Both the position numbers and the translations under genes were made by a program. The notes beneath the pieces are model-generated. The model had not been told where the DNA came from and did not search any database. It was given only the letters and a program-made list of their open reading frames with translations. Below are positions 16,271-25,123 of a stretch of DNA of 64,000 bases, piece by piece. The DNA lies in assembly GCA_016617495.1 (NCBI GenBank), contig WYCU01000001.1:186001-250000 (forward strand), given 5' to 3'. This stretch comes from Azonexaceae bacterium s22. Its GTDB lineage: Bacteria > Pseudomonadota > Gammaproteobacteria > Burkholderiales > Rhodocyclaceae. Position 1 is the stretch's first letter, and each line of letters begins with the position of its first letter.

Positions 16271-19200
16271 TCAGGCCGCTACGGAGGCGGCACGCCGCCG
16301 CGCCAGCGCGTTTTCAACCAGCGAATAAACGGCCGGGACGACAACCAGCGTCAGCAGGGTCGATGAAATCATCCCGCCAATCACCGCAATCGACAGCGGC
16401 TGGTTGGTTTCCGCTCCGGCCCCGAAGCCCAGCGCCGCCGGGAAGAGCGCCAGCACGACGGTGGCCGAGGTCATCAGGACTGGCCGCATGCGGATCGGGC
16501 AGGCTTCGCTCAGTGCGTCGTCGATGGCCATGCCACCGGCCCGCCGCTGGTTGGTCAGGTCGACGAGCAGGATCGAGTTCTTGGCCACCAGCCCGATGAG
16601 CAGCACGAGGCCGATCATCGAATAGATGTTCAGCGTCTGCCCGGTCGCCCACAGGGCGGCCACGCCGCCAATGATGGCCAGCGGCTGCGCCAGCATGACG
16701 ATCAGCGGTTGCAGGAAGGAGTCGAACTGGCTGGCCAGCACCATGTACAGCAGCACCATCGCCAGCGCAAAAGCGAACACCATGTATTTGGTCGTCTTGC
16801 CGAATTCCTCGGCCTGGCCGATCGGCTTGATCTGGTAACCCGGTGGCAAATCGGCCGCCGCGGCCCGCACACGGGCGACGGCTTCGCCCAGTGGAATGGT
16901 CGGCGTGGCATAGAAGGTGGCCGCGTATTGCAGATCGAAACGACCGACGATGGCCGGGCCCAGGGTTTCCTTGAAGCTGGCCACGGAATCGAGGCGAATC
17001 TGCTTGCCTTCCTTGTTGCGCAGGTAAATCTTGGCGAGGTCGGCCGGCTGGGTGAACTCCCCTTCCCGGCCCTTCACCCGGATATCGTAACGTTGGCCGT
17101 CGCCGGGCTCGTCGTTGTATTTGGCAATATCGACCCCGCCGGTGAACATGTTGATGGCCAGCGCGACATCGGAAGTCGTCAGCCCGGCAGCGGCAATCCG
17201 CAAGCGATCCGGCTGGAAGACGAGTTGCGGCAGATCAAGCTGAAGATCGGTATCGATGCGTCCGCCCAGCCCCGGCTCCGCCGCCAGTTTGCCTTGCAGG
17301 GCACGGCCCAGGCGGCCGACTTCGCCCAGATTTTCCCCGGTGAGCACGAACTGCAAGGGTTCCCCGCGCTGCCCCTGCACCATCGGATACGGCGCGGCGA
17401 AAACGCGCGCGCCGGGAATTTCGCTCAGTTCCTTGCGCAGGATGGGCAGGATTTCCTGCTGGCTGATCCGCCGCTCATTGCGCGGCGCCATGCGTGCCAC
17501 CACCAACCCCTGATTGACCTGCCCGGCCGTACCCAGACCGATCAGTGCGAATTCGGTCACGATTTCCGGATGGCTGCGCAACACTTCCTCGACCATGCGC
17601 AGGCGTGAATCGGTGTAGTCGATGGATGAACCCAGCGGGGTTCGCAAATAAACGAGGAAGCGCCCCTCGTCCTGTTCCGGCGCGAAGGTCTTGCCGACAT
17701 TGGCAAAGAAAAAGGCGCTCGATCCCACAGTCAGCAGCGTGAGGAGGACGACTTTCCAGCGGTGGGCGAGCGCACGCGCCAGCAGCCGCCGATAAAAATC
17801 GTCCAGTCGCTGGAAACGGCCCTCGATGAAGGCATGGACGCGGCCGTGGTGCTGCCCCTTCTCGCGCACGGTGAGGTAGCGCGAGCAGAGCATCGGCGTC
17901 AGGGTCAGCGAGACAAACAGCGACACCAGCACGCCGAAGGTGACGACAACCGCAAAGGAGCGGAAGAACTGGCCGATGATGCCGCTCATGAAAATCACCG
18001 GCGCAAAGATCGAAACCAGCGCCAAGGTGGCCGCAATCACCGCGAAAACCACTTCGTTGGAACCGTTGATGGCGGCCGTCATCGGGTCGGCATCCAGTTC
18101 CTCGCGATGCCGGAAGATGTTTTCCAGCACGACGATGGCATCGTCGACCACCACGCCAATCAGCAACAGCAAAGCCAGCAGGGTCAGCGAATTGAGCGTG
18201 TAGCCGAAGAAGTAGATCACCGCGATGGCACCCATCAGCGAGACCGGGATGGCCAGCGCCACGATCACCGTCGCCCGCACGGACTGCAGGAAGAGCCAAA
18301 CCACCAGCGCCGCCAGCAAGGTCCCTTCGACCAGGTGCTCCTTCAGGGCGTCGACAATTTCGAGGATGTACACCGCGTCGTTGGACACCACATGCAATTG
18401 CATGCCGGGCGGCAACTGCGGCCGCAATTCGTTCTCGATCTTTTCCTTGACCTTCTCGACGATGGCCACCGTGTTGGTATTGGTCACCTTGACGATACCG
18501 AGGCCCACCGTGGTTTCGCCGTTGAAGCGCGCGAGCTGGCGATTGTCGGTGAGGCCGTCGATGACCTCGGCCACTTCGCGCAGCTGAATCGGGGCGCCGG
18601 CCTTCCAGCCGATCACCATGTTTTCCAGGGCTTCCGTCGAATGGAATTCGAGATCGAGTTTGACCAGGCTCTCGGTCTTTTCACCCACGACGAAACCGCC
18701 GGCCATCTGCACGTGTTCGCGGGCAAAGGCATCGTTGATGTCCTGTGCGGTCAGGCCCAGGGCCGCCATGCGATCCGGGCGCAGTTCGACGCGGATCGTC
18801 CGGTCGCGCCGCCCGCCAAGACGCACTTCGCCAACGCCGTCGATGGTTTCCAGGCGCTTCTTGAGGACATTGATCGCATACTGGTTGAGCTGCTGCTGGG
18901 TGCGGTCGCCCTGCAAGGCCAGCCACATGATCGGCTGAGCATTGGTTTCGACCTTGGCCACGACCGGCGGGTCGACATCCTTGGGCAGCCGCCGCAAGAC
19001 CTGATTGACCTTGGCCTGCACCTCGTTGAAGGCAACGTCGATCTTCTTTTCCAGGTTGAACGTAATCGCCACCACCGAAACACCGGGCGAGGACGTGGAC
19101 TGGATGTGCTCAATGCCCGGCGTGGAATTGACCGCGCTTTCGATGATGTTGGTCACCGAAGCATCGACGATATCCGGGTTGGCCCCCTTGAGCGTCGTGG

Positions 19201-19342
19201 TGATCGAAATGACCGGAAATTCGATGTACGGATAGCGGTCCATCCCGATCCGCCCGTAGCTGATGATGCCGAACAGGACCAGCACGGCGCTCAGCATCCA
19301 CGCCAGCACGTGGCGTTTGATGGATAGTTCGGGCAGGGTCAT
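16271..19342 (-). CDS. RND efflux transporter (HAE1/AcrB family)
   Basis: Inner-membrane proton-driven pump of 1023 residues, typical for AcrB-like proteins: N-terminal helix (MTLPELSIKRHVLAWMLSAV), two large periplasmic loops and two groups of six helices, with VVDDAIVVLENIFRH in TM4 and the TM10 region LIGLVAKNSILLVD. Lacks the long C-terminal tail. The substrate is unknown. The start overlaps the stop of the adaptor gene by 4 bp. No outer-membrane factor gene is adjacent, so it must borrow one. Confidence 0.93.
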   Translation of the reverse strand: MTLPELSIKRHVLAWMLSAVLVLFGIISYGRIGMDRYPYIEFPVISITTTLKGANPDIVDASVTNIIESAVNSTPGIEHIQSTSSPGVSVVAITFNLEKKIDVAFNEVQAKVNQVLRRLPKDVDPPVVAKVETNAQPIMWLALQGDRTQQQLNQYAINVLKKRLETIDGVGEVRLGGRRDRTIRVELRPDRMAALGLTAQDINDAFAREHVQMAGGFVVGEKTESLVKLDLEFHSTEALENMVIGWKAGAPIQLREVAEVIDGLTDNRQLARFNGETTVGLGIVKVTNTNTVAIVEKVKEKIENELRPQLPPGMQLHVVSNDAVYILEIVDALKEHLVEGTLLAALVVWLFLQSVRATVIVALAIPVSLMGAIAVIYFFGYTLNSLTLLALLLLIGVVVDDAIVVLENIFRHREELDADPMTAAINGSNEVVFAVIAATLALVSIFAPVIFMSGIIGQFFRSFAVVVTFGVLVSLFVSLTLTPMLCSRYLTVREKGQHHGRVHAFIEGRFQRLDDFYRRLLARALAHRWKVVLLTLLTVGSSAFFFANVGKTFAPEQDEGRFLVYLRTPLGSSIDYTDSRLRMVEEVLRSHPEIVTEFALIGLGTAGQVNQGLVVARMAPRNERRISQQEILPILRKELSEIPGARVFAAPYPMVQGQRGEPLQFVLTGENLGEVGRLGRALQGKLAAEPGLGGRIDTDLQLDLPQLVFQPDRLRIAAAGLTTSDVALAINMFTGGVDIAKYNDEPGDGQRYDIRVKGREGEFTQPADLAKIYLRNKEGKQIRLDSVASFKETLGPAIVGRFDLQYAATFYATPTIPLGEAVARVRAAAADLPPGYQIKPIGQAEEFGKTTKYMVFAFALAMVLLYMVLASQFDSFLQPLIVMLAQPLAIIGGVAALWATGQTLNIYSMIGLVLLIGLVAKNSILLVDLTNQRRAGGMAIDDALSEACPIRMRPVLMTSATVVLALFPAALGFGAGAETNQPLSIAVIGGMISSTLLTLVVVPAVYSLVENALARRRAASVAA

Positions 19343-20451
19343 GGCGCTTTGGTGCCGGGGGCGGGCTGTGCCGCCGCTGCCGGCTTGGGCTGTTCCTTGA
19401 TGTTCACTGCCGCCCCGTTGCTGAGGAAGCCGGCCCCATCGAGCGCGATGGTCTCGCCGCCTTTGAGCCCGGCGACGATTTCCACTTTGCCACCCTGCTT
19501 GGCGCCGGTTTCGACCACCTGCTGGGTCGCCTTGCCCTCGGCAATCAGATAAACCACCTTGCCAGCGGGACGCAGGACGACAGCCTGCTCGGGCACGAGC
19601 ACCGCGCCTTCGCGCCGGCCCGTCACCACGGCAGCATCCACCGAACCGCCGGCCTTGAGGACGCCCGGATTGTCGATCCCGGCAATGACATCGATGGCGC
19701 GGTTGGACTCGCCCACCGTCGGACGAATGTCCTCGACCACCCCGCTCAAACTGCCGCCGGGCGCCAGCGGGCTGGCAATGCGCACCGGCATGCCGACCTT
19801 CAGGCGCGGCGCGGCCGATTCGGGGAAGGGCAAATGAACGCGCAGGCGCTCATTCGACACCAGACGGAACAGCGGATCGCCGAGCTTCACGTAATCGCCC
19901 ACCGCCACCAACTGGTCTTCAATCAGACCGGAAAAGGGCGCGACCACTCGTGTCTTGCCGACATTGTTGCGCGACAGCCCGGCACGCGCCTGAGCGCTCG
20001 CCAGCTGATTCTTCAGGGCATCGCGCTGCGCGGTGGCTTCATCGAGCGCATTCTTCGAGATGAAATTCTTCTGGACCAGTTCGCTTTGCCGGGCCAGGAC
20101 GCGCTCCTGTTGCAACAGCAAGGCTTCGAGACGGGCCACCTCGGCGGTATCCACTGTGGCTTGATGATCGGCATCGCTCGGGTCGATCTGCGCCAGCAAC
20201 TGTCCCTTGCTGACCGCTTCGCCCGCACGCACGGCGATCTTGACGATCTTGCCGGCGATTTCCGCCCCGATTTTCGGGTCGTTGACGGCCTCCAGGGTGC
20301 CCAGCGTGCGCTCGATAATCTCCAGCGGCATCTGCTGGGCCTGGATGGTGGTGATCAGGGTCGCAGGCGCCGCCTTTTTCTCAGCGGGCTTGTCGCCGCA
20401 GGCAGCAAGCGACAGCGCACCCGCCAGGAGCACCGGGACCAGCCGCCTCAT
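19339..20451 (-). CDS. RND periplasmic adaptor lipoprotein (membrane fusion protein)
   Basis: HlyD/AcrA-type adaptor of 370 residues. Lipobox LSLAAC with the acylated Cys at 18, then a beta-barrel/lipoyl/coiled-coil hairpin arrangement: lipoyl halves around GKIVKIAVRAGEAVSKGQLLA and KTRVVAPFSGLIEDQ, coiled coil between (EVARLEALLLQQERVLARQSELV). Ends with an Ala/Pro/Lys-rich tail. The upstream extension of the frame to 20673 was rejected because the lipoprotein signal begins at 20451. Coupled to the pump gene. Confidence 0.93.
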   Translation of the reverse strand: MRRLVPVLLAGALSLAACGDKPAEKKAAPATLITTIQAQQMPLEIIERTLGTLEAVNDPKIGAEIAGKIVKIAVRAGEAVSKGQLLAQIDPSDADHQATVDTAEVARLEALLLQQERVLARQSELVQKNFISKNALDEATAQRDALKNQLASAQARAGLSRNNVGKTRVVAPFSGLIEDQLVAVGDYVKLGDPLFRLVSNERLRVHLPFPESAAPRLKVGMPVRIASPLAPGGSLSGVVEDIRPTVGESNRAIDVIAGIDNPGVLKAGGSVDAAVVTGRREGAVLVPEQAVVLRPAGKVVYLIAEGKATQQVVETGAKQGGKVEIVAGLKGGETIALDGAGFLSNGAAVNIKEQPKPAAAAQPAPGTKAP

Positions 20452-21710
20452 GCCGGCAGCACCTGCTCGCCAGCATACAACTCGGCCACCGTTTCGCGAC
20501 GACGAATTTCGAAGACCTGATCGCCATCGACCATGACCTCGGCCGCACGCGGCCGGGTGTTGTAGTTCGAAGCCATCGCCATGCCGTAAGCCCCGGCCGA
20601 CATCACCGCCAGCAAGTCGCCGGCCTCGATGCACAGGGGCCGGGCCTGGCCGAGGAAGTCGCCGGTTTCGCACACCGGCCCGACCACGTCGTAAGCACGC
20701 ACTTCGCCGCTACGCCGCACCACCGGGAGGATGTCGTGCCAGGCTTCGTAGAGCGCCGGACGCATCAGGTCGTTCATTGCTGCATCGATGATGGCGAAAC
20801 TCTTGCCCTCGCCGGGCTTGAGGAATTCGACCTTGGTCAGCAGCAGACCCGCATTGCCGACCAGGCGCCGGCCCGGTTCGAGCACCACCTGCACACCGCG
20901 TCCGGCCAGCTTGTCGAGCAGCGGATTGAGGTAGGAGGCCACCGTCGGCTGGACCTGCCCTTCCTGATACTTGATGCCCAGGCCACCGCCCAGGTCAATG
21001 TGGTGAATGCGGATCCCCGACGCAGCCAACTGGTCCACCAGCGCCAGAATCCGGTCCAGCGCTTCCACGAACGGGGCTGGATCGAGCAACTGGGAGCCGA
21101 TGTGGCAATCGATGCCGGCGACGGCAATATTCGGCAACGCGGCGGCGCGCTGATAAAGCACCAGCGCGTCATCGTAAGCGATGCCGAACTTGGCTTCCTT
21201 GAGCCCGGTGGAGATGTAGGGATGCGTCTTGGGGTCGACGTTCGGATTGACGCGGAAACTGATCGGCGCCTTCTTGCCGGCCGCACCGGCCACGGCATTC
21301 AGACGCTCCAGTTCCGCGGCGGATTCGATGTTGAAGCAGAAGATGCCCGCTTCCAGCGCCCGCTGCATCTCGGCGGCCGTCTTGCCGACGCCGGAAAACA
21401 CCACCTTGCGCGGATCGGCGCCAGCGGCCAGCACGCGCTCCAGTTCGCCGCCGGAGACGATGTCAAACCCGGCACCAAGGCGGGCGAACAGATTAAGCAC
21501 GGCGAGGTTGGAGTTGGCCTTGACGGCATAGCACACCAAGGCACCGGCACCGACCGGATGGGCATTGAGGACATCCTGAAACTCCGCGAGCGCCGCGGTC
21601 AGCGCGGCACGCGAATAGACGTAGGCCGGCGTGCCGAACTGCTCGGCGATGCGTTGCAGGGAAACGGATTCGGCGTGCATGACGCCGTTTTTGATCGAAA
21701 AGTGGCTCAT
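20448..21710 (-). CDS. lysA: Diaminopimelate decarboxylase LysA
   Basis: PLP enzyme that converts meso-diaminopimelate to lysine, the last step of lysine synthesis. It has 420 residues, normal for the family; Schiff-base lysine K64 in CYAVKANSN, glycine-rich IDLGGGLGI, EPGRRLVGNAG for phosphate binding, and CETGDFLGQ near the active site. Coupled by overlap to lptM upstream and to the adaptor gene downstream. The lptM-lysA-cyaY neighbourhood is common in proteobacteria. Confidence 0.96.
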   Translation of the reverse strand: MSHFSIKNGVMHAESVSLQRIAEQFGTPAYVYSRAALTAALAEFQDVLNAHPVGAGALVCYAVKANSNLAVLNLFARLGAGFDIVSGGELERVLAAGADPRKVVFSGVGKTAAEMQRALEAGIFCFNIESAAELERLNAVAGAAGKKAPISFRVNPNVDPKTHPYISTGLKEAKFGIAYDDALVLYQRAAALPNIAVAGIDCHIGSQLLDPAPFVEALDRILALVDQLAASGIRIHHIDLGGGLGIKYQEGQVQPTVASYLNPLLDKLAGRGVQVVLEPGRRLVGNAGLLLTKVEFLKPGEGKSFAIIDAAMNDLMRPALYEAWHDILPVVRRSGEVRAYDVVGPVCETGDFLGQARPLCIEAGDLLAVMSAGAYGMAMASNYNTRPRAAEVMVDGDQVFEIRRRETVAELYAGEQVLPA

Positions 21711-21898
21711 TGGGAGGAAGATTTCTGGTCCGTGCTAAGATCGTTTCCGGTCTGGGTCGTGGCCGATTCCGGCGTAGCCGGTGTTCTGAGATTATCCAGC
21801 ACGGGCTTGGACGGTGGCCCCGGCGGCAAGGAAAGCGGAAGCTTCATGCCGCACGCGGCGAGGCTGAGCGCCAGGAGCGCAACGACGATTCTGCACAT
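21707..21898 (-). CDS. lptM: Small lipoprotein LptM-like (YifL)
   Basis: 63-residue lipoprotein: MCRIVVALLALSLAACGMKLP with lipobox SLAAC followed by the conserved CGxKxPL core of LptM/YifL, which assists LptD assembly in the outer membrane. The rest is Pro/Ser/Thr-rich and disordered. The start at 21898 fits the lipoprotein signal; in-frame extension upstream runs antisense into cyaY and is rejected. Its stop overlaps the lysA start, as is usual for this gene pair. Confidence 0.82.
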   Translation of the reverse strand: MCRIVVALLALSLAACGMKLPLSLPPGPPSKPVLDNLRTPATPESATTQTGNDLSTDQKSSSQ

Positions 21899-21940
21899 TA
21901 ATGACGTACCGGTCAGCGAAGTTTTGGATGGTAGCACACG

Positions 21941-22258
21941 ATGGATGACAAGGAATTCAACGCATTGGCCGACGCCATGTTGGCCCGGATTGAGGCGGCG
22001 CTGGAAGCCAGCGATGCCGATCTGGATTTCGAACTCGCGGCAGGCGGCGTGCTGGAAATCGAATTTGCCGACCGCAGCAAGATCATCGTCAACCGCCACG
22101 GCGTCGCACAGGAAATCTGGGTTGCCGCTCGCTCCGGCGGCTTTCACTTTCGCTGGGACGGCAAGCGTTGGTGCGATACGCGCGACGGCCGGGAATTGCT
22201 GGAAAAACTGACCGAACTGGCCACGCAGCAAGCCGGCGAGCCCGTCGACCTCGGCTAG
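21941..22258 (+). CDS. cyaY: CyaY, bacterial frataxin
   Basis: Iron-binding regulator of iron-sulfur cluster assembly, 105 residues. The acidic N-terminal helix (MDDKEFNALADAMLARIEAALEASDADLDFE) and beta-sheet with WVAARSGGFHFRWDGKRWCDTRDG match the family. Divergent from lptM-lysA with 42 bp between starts, the standard arrangement in proteobacteria. Confidence 0.95.
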   Translation: MDDKEFNALADAMLARIEAALEASDADLDFELAAGGVLEIEFADRSKIIVNRHGVAQEIWVAARSGGFHFRWDGKRWCDTRDGRELLEKLTELATQQAGEPVDLG

Positions 22259-22321
22259 CCGCCGACCCGCCTGACCGACTGCCCGCTATTTGCGGCCGAT
22301 CGAGTCAGGTCCGGCAGGCGG

Positions 22322-23095
22322 CTAAACGAGCCTGAGCACCGCCGGCAGGGCCAGCACGCCAAGATAGAAGGCAATTTCGCTGACCTGCTGCACCGCCCCC
22401 AGGCAGTCGCCGGTATAGCCACCCAGCCAGTGCTGGAATTTCATGGCCAGCCAGACGGTGGCAAGCAGCGCCAACGCGGCGCCGAGCAGCGCTGCCACCG
22501 GAGGCAACAAGCCCAGACCGCTCACGCCAAAAAGGGCCGAAACCAGCAGTTCACCGCGACAAAGGCGGGTAGCCAGCGGTTTGGCCTTGGACAAGGCATC
22601 CTCGCGCACGTAAGTCATCGTTGCCAATAGCAGCGTCGCACAAAAGCGAGAAAAGGCGTGCCCCGCCACCAGCGCCATGGGCACCAGCGCAGCCGGCAGG
22701 GCGTTGAGCACGGTAAATTTCCCAAGCAAGGCGAGCGCCAGCGCCACGACGCCATAGCTGCCGACGCGCGAGTCTTTCATGATCTCCAGAATGCGCGTCT
22801 TCTCCCACCCGCCGCCGAGGCCATCGGCCGTGTCGGAAAGGCCGTCCTCGTGGAAGGCACCGGTGGCGTAAAGCGTGGCTGCCATCGAGAGCAGCACCGC
22901 CACCGCTTGCGGCCAGAGGTGCTGCGCCAGCCAGAAGACCAGCGCCCCGATGCCGCCCACCACCAGACCGACCGCCGGAAAATAGCGCGCCGAGGCATTG
23001 AGCGCCTCCGCCGAATGCCCGACCCAGGCCGGCACCGGCAGGCGCGTGAAGAAACGCAGGGCGCCGAAGAAATATTCCAGTTCGCGGCGGATCAT
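22322..23095 (-). CDS. cobS: Adenosylcobinamide-GDP ribazoletransferase (cobalamin synthase)
   Basis: Integral membrane enzyme joining adenosylcobinamide-GDP to alpha-ribazole (phosphate), the last step of the nucleotide loop pathway. It has 257 residues, several hydrophobic helices, and the metal-binding signature [16 protein letters not shown] after the second helix. Overlaps cobT by 4 bp. Controlled with cobT by the upstream cobalamin riboswitch. A degenerate dispersed-repeat copy lies within it at 22549-22563. Confidence 0.95.
   Translation of the reverse strand: MIRRELEYFFGALRFFTRLPVPAWVGHSAEALNASARYFPAVGLVVGGIGALVFWLAQHLWPQAVAVLLSMAATLYATGAFHEDGLSDTADGLGGGWEKTRILEIMKDSRVGSYGVVALALALLGKFTVLNALPAALVPMALVAGHAFSRFCATLLLATMTYVREDALSKAKPLATRLCRGELLVSALFGVSGLGLLPPVAALLGAALALLATVWLAMKFQHWLGGYTGDCLGAVQQVSEIAFYLGVLALPAVLRLV
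22549..22563 (+). repeat. degenerate dispersed repeat inside cobS
   Basis: GTTCACCGCGACAAA differs from the core at two positions and is preceded by GCCAAAAAGGGCC, so it keeps the A/T-run-plus-core layout. It may be a decayed copy. Confidence 0.45.
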
Positions 23096-24153
23096 GCTTT
23101 ATCGGAAACGCCCGCCGACTCGAAGCTGGCCATTTCGTTCAGGAAGGCCACGGCGGCCCGCACCAGCGGAAACGCCAGCGCCGCCCCGGTGCCTTCGCCA
23201 AGGCGCAGGCCGAGATCGAGCAAGGGTTCGGCGTTCATGGCCTGCAATTGCGCGGCATGGCCCGGTTCGGCCGAGCGGTGGCAGAAAATGCAGTAGTCGA
23301 GCAGGGCCGGCGCCAGATGCACGGCCACGAGCGCCGCGGCGCCGACGATGAAACCGTCGATGAGCAGCACCATGCGCGCTTCCGCCGCCGCCAGCATGGC
23401 GCCAACCATGGTGGCGATCTCGAAACCGCCGAATTCGGCAAGCACCCGGAAGGCGTCGTTGTCGCCGCCGGTCGCGCGGTAGCGCTGCAGGGCCTGGGCC
23501 AGCAAGGCCTGCTTGCGCGCCAGCCCGGCATCGTCGAGGCCGGTCCCGCGCCCGACGCATTCGGCCAGCGGCATGCCGGTGAGGCAATGGGTGATGAGCG
23601 AGGCCGCGGCCGTATTGCCGATGCCCATTTCGCCAAAACCGACCACGTTGCAACCGGCGGCGGCCAGCCCAAGCACCGCGCGGGCCCCCTGCTCGATGGC
23701 CTGCGCGCACTGGGCCGCGGTCATCGCCGGTTCCTCAAGATAATTCGCCGTGCCAGGTGCGATCTTGAGATCGATCAGGCCGGCGCGATCCGCACCGAAG
23801 TCATGCGCCACACCGGCATCGATGACGGAGAGACCGAGGCCATTGGCCCGCGCGAACACATTGATCCCCGCGCCGCCGGCGAGAAAGTTTTCCACCATCT
23901 GCCAGGTCACGTCCTGCGGATAGGCCGAGACACCCGCCCTGGCCGCGCCGTGATCGCCGGCGAAAATCAGCATCTGCGGATTGGCCAGCTGCGGCGTCAG
24001 CGTCTGCTGGATCAGGCCGATCTTGCGCGCCACCGTCTCAAGCTGGCCTAGCGCGCCGAGCGGCTTGGTCTTGCGGTCGATACGTTGGTCCAGCGCGGCG
24101 GCGATCTCCTGCGCCGGGGCGACGATGGTGAAATTTGCGTCGAGCGAATGCAT
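23092..24153 (-). CDS. cobT: Nicotinate-nucleotide-dimethylbenzimidazole phosphoribosyltransferase CobT
   Basis: Activates dimethylbenzimidazole to alpha-ribazole 5'-phosphate for the lower ligand of cobalamin. It has 353 residues from [11 protein letters not shown]. Family signatures include [33 protein letters not shown] and the C-terminal [19 protein letters not shown] with its catalytic Glu. The in-frame codons upstream are the riboswitch leader and are not expected to be translated. First gene of cobT-cobS. Confidence 0.96.
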   Translation of the reverse strand: MHSLDANFTIVAPAQEIAAALDQRIDRKTKPLGALGQLETVARKIGLIQQTLTPQLANPQMLIFAGDHGAARAGVSAYPQDVTWQMVENFLAGGAGINVFARANGLGLSVIDAGVAHDFGADRAGLIDLKIAPGTANYLEEPAMTAAQCAQAIEQGARAVLGLAAAGCNVVGFGEMGIGNTAAASLITHCLTGMPLAECVGRGTGLDDAGLARKQALLAQALQRYRATGGDNDAFRVLAEFGGFEIATMVGAMLAAAEARMVLLIDGFIVGAAALVAVHLAPALLDYCIFCHRSAEPGHAAQLQAMNAEPLLDLGLRLGEGTGAALAFPLVRAAVAFLNEMASFESAGVSDKA

Positions 24154-24163
24154 CCGATTCTCC

Positions 24164-24189
24164 AAAAAACAAAAAGGGCCTCGCGGCCC
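24164..24189 (-). terminator. Riboswitch expression-platform terminator before cobT
   Basis: On the minus strand GGGCC-gcga-GGCCC is followed by TTTTTGTTTTTT, 10 bp before the cobT ATG. An upstream segment GGGCTTCGCGGCC (about 24202-24214) complements this hairpin and can act as antiterminator. Confidence 0.85.
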
Positions 24190-24240
24190 GCCTTGCCCGG
24201 CATGGCCGCGAAGCCCTGTCCACAGGCTTCTTCCTGATTG

Positions 24241-24400
24241 CGATGCCGACAGGTCTTCTGGCTCCCGGATCGTCCCTCGTGCCGCGCCTTCCCGGAGGGT
24301 TTGTCTCCCCTCGTAGTGGCTCATGCGGCCGAAGTCCCCGGTTACAGCGGCGGGCCCGCCCCGGAATTGCACTTGGGCGCACCGGGTTCCGTGATATCGG
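24241..24400 (-). ncRNA. Cobalamin riboswitch (aptamer) controlling cobT-cobS
   Basis: Read on the minus strand it has the conserved elements in order: GGAACCCGGTGCG near 24385, GCCGCTGTAACCGG in place of the usual GCAACTGTNACCGG, GCCACTACGAGG near 24320, the GGGAAGGC segment, and the B12 box AGCCAGAAGACCTGTCGG near 24245-24262. It is followed by an antiterminator/terminator pair, so bound cobalamin should stop transcription before cobT. Confidence 0.93.
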
Positions 24401-24407
24401 CGCGGCG

Positions 24408-24413
24408 ATTATA
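24408..24413 (-). promoter_or_regulatory. -10 element of the riboswitch-cobT transcript
   Basis: A perfect TATAAT on the minus strand sits about 8-10 bp before the first riboswitch stem. No clear -35 could be assigned. Confidence 0.55.
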
Positions 24414-24445
24414 CCGGTTGCCGCCGCCGGCAGGATTCGCCCACA

Positions 24446-25003
24446 ATGCGCGCCATGAAGGAACTGATCATCGGCGGCGCCCGTTCGGGCAAGAGCCAAC
24501 TCGCAGAGCGCCACGCCCAGGAATCCGGCCGGCCGGTCATTTATCTTGCCACCGCGCAGGCGCTGGATGGCGAAATGAGGCGCCGCGTCGAGCACCATCG
24601 CGCGCGGCGCCCGGCCAGCTGGGCCTGCATCGAGACCCAGCTGCACCTCGCCGCCCGGCTGCGCGAGATCGCCACGCCGGAGACTTGCATCCTCGTCGAC
24701 TGCCTGACGCTCTGGCTTTCCAACCTGCTCTTTGCCGGTCGGGCCGCGGCGCAGGCCGAGGCCGGAGAGGCGCTGGACTGCCCGCTGTTCCGCGACGAGG
24801 TGGATGCCTTGTTAACCGCCCTGCCCACCCTGCCCGGCCGGATCATTCTCGTTTCCAACGAAGTCGGCTGGGGCATCGTCCCCATGCACCCCGTCTCCCG
24901 GCTGTTCGCCGACGAACAGGGGCGCCTGAACCAGCGTGTGGCTGCGGTTTGCGATGAGGTTACTCTTGTGGCCGCCGGCTTGCCCTTGAAGCTCAAGGGC
25001 TGA
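24446..25003 (+). CDS. cobU: Adenosylcobinamide kinase/guanylyltransferase CobU
   Basis: Phosphorylates adenosylcobinamide and transfers GMP to give adenosylcobinamide-GDP, the substrate of CobS. It has 185 residues; P-loop GGARSGKS at 10-17, HHRARRPASW typical of CobU/CobP, and VDCLTLWLSNLL. A start at the second Met (24455) is equally possible because no clear ribosome site separates them. Divergent from the riboswitch promoter, so it is not under that riboswitch. Confidence 0.95.
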   Translation: MRAMKELIIGGARSGKSQLAERHAQESGRPVIYLATAQALDGEMRRRVEHHRARRPASWACIETQLHLAARLREIATPETCILVDCLTLWLSNLLFAGRAAAQAEAGEALDCPLFRDEVDALLTALPTLPGRIILVSNEVGWGIVPMHPVSRLFADEQGRLNQRVAAVCDEVTLVAAGLPLKLKG

Positions 25004-25039
25004 TGCCCTCCGGCCGTTGATTTTTGCCCTTTTTCACGG

Positions 25040-25054
25040 GTCGACCGCGACAAT
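25040..25054 (+). repeat. dispersed repeat between cobU and cation transporter
   Basis: Exact core GTCGACCGCGACAAT preceded by ATTTTTGCCCTTTTTCACGG, in the convergent intergenic gap. Confidence 0.85.
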
Positions 25055-25123
25055 CCCGTCAACGGGCCCAGCCACCCCGCCAACGGTACGCCGCGCCCCC
25101 GGGTCAGCCGTGGACCGCTTCGC

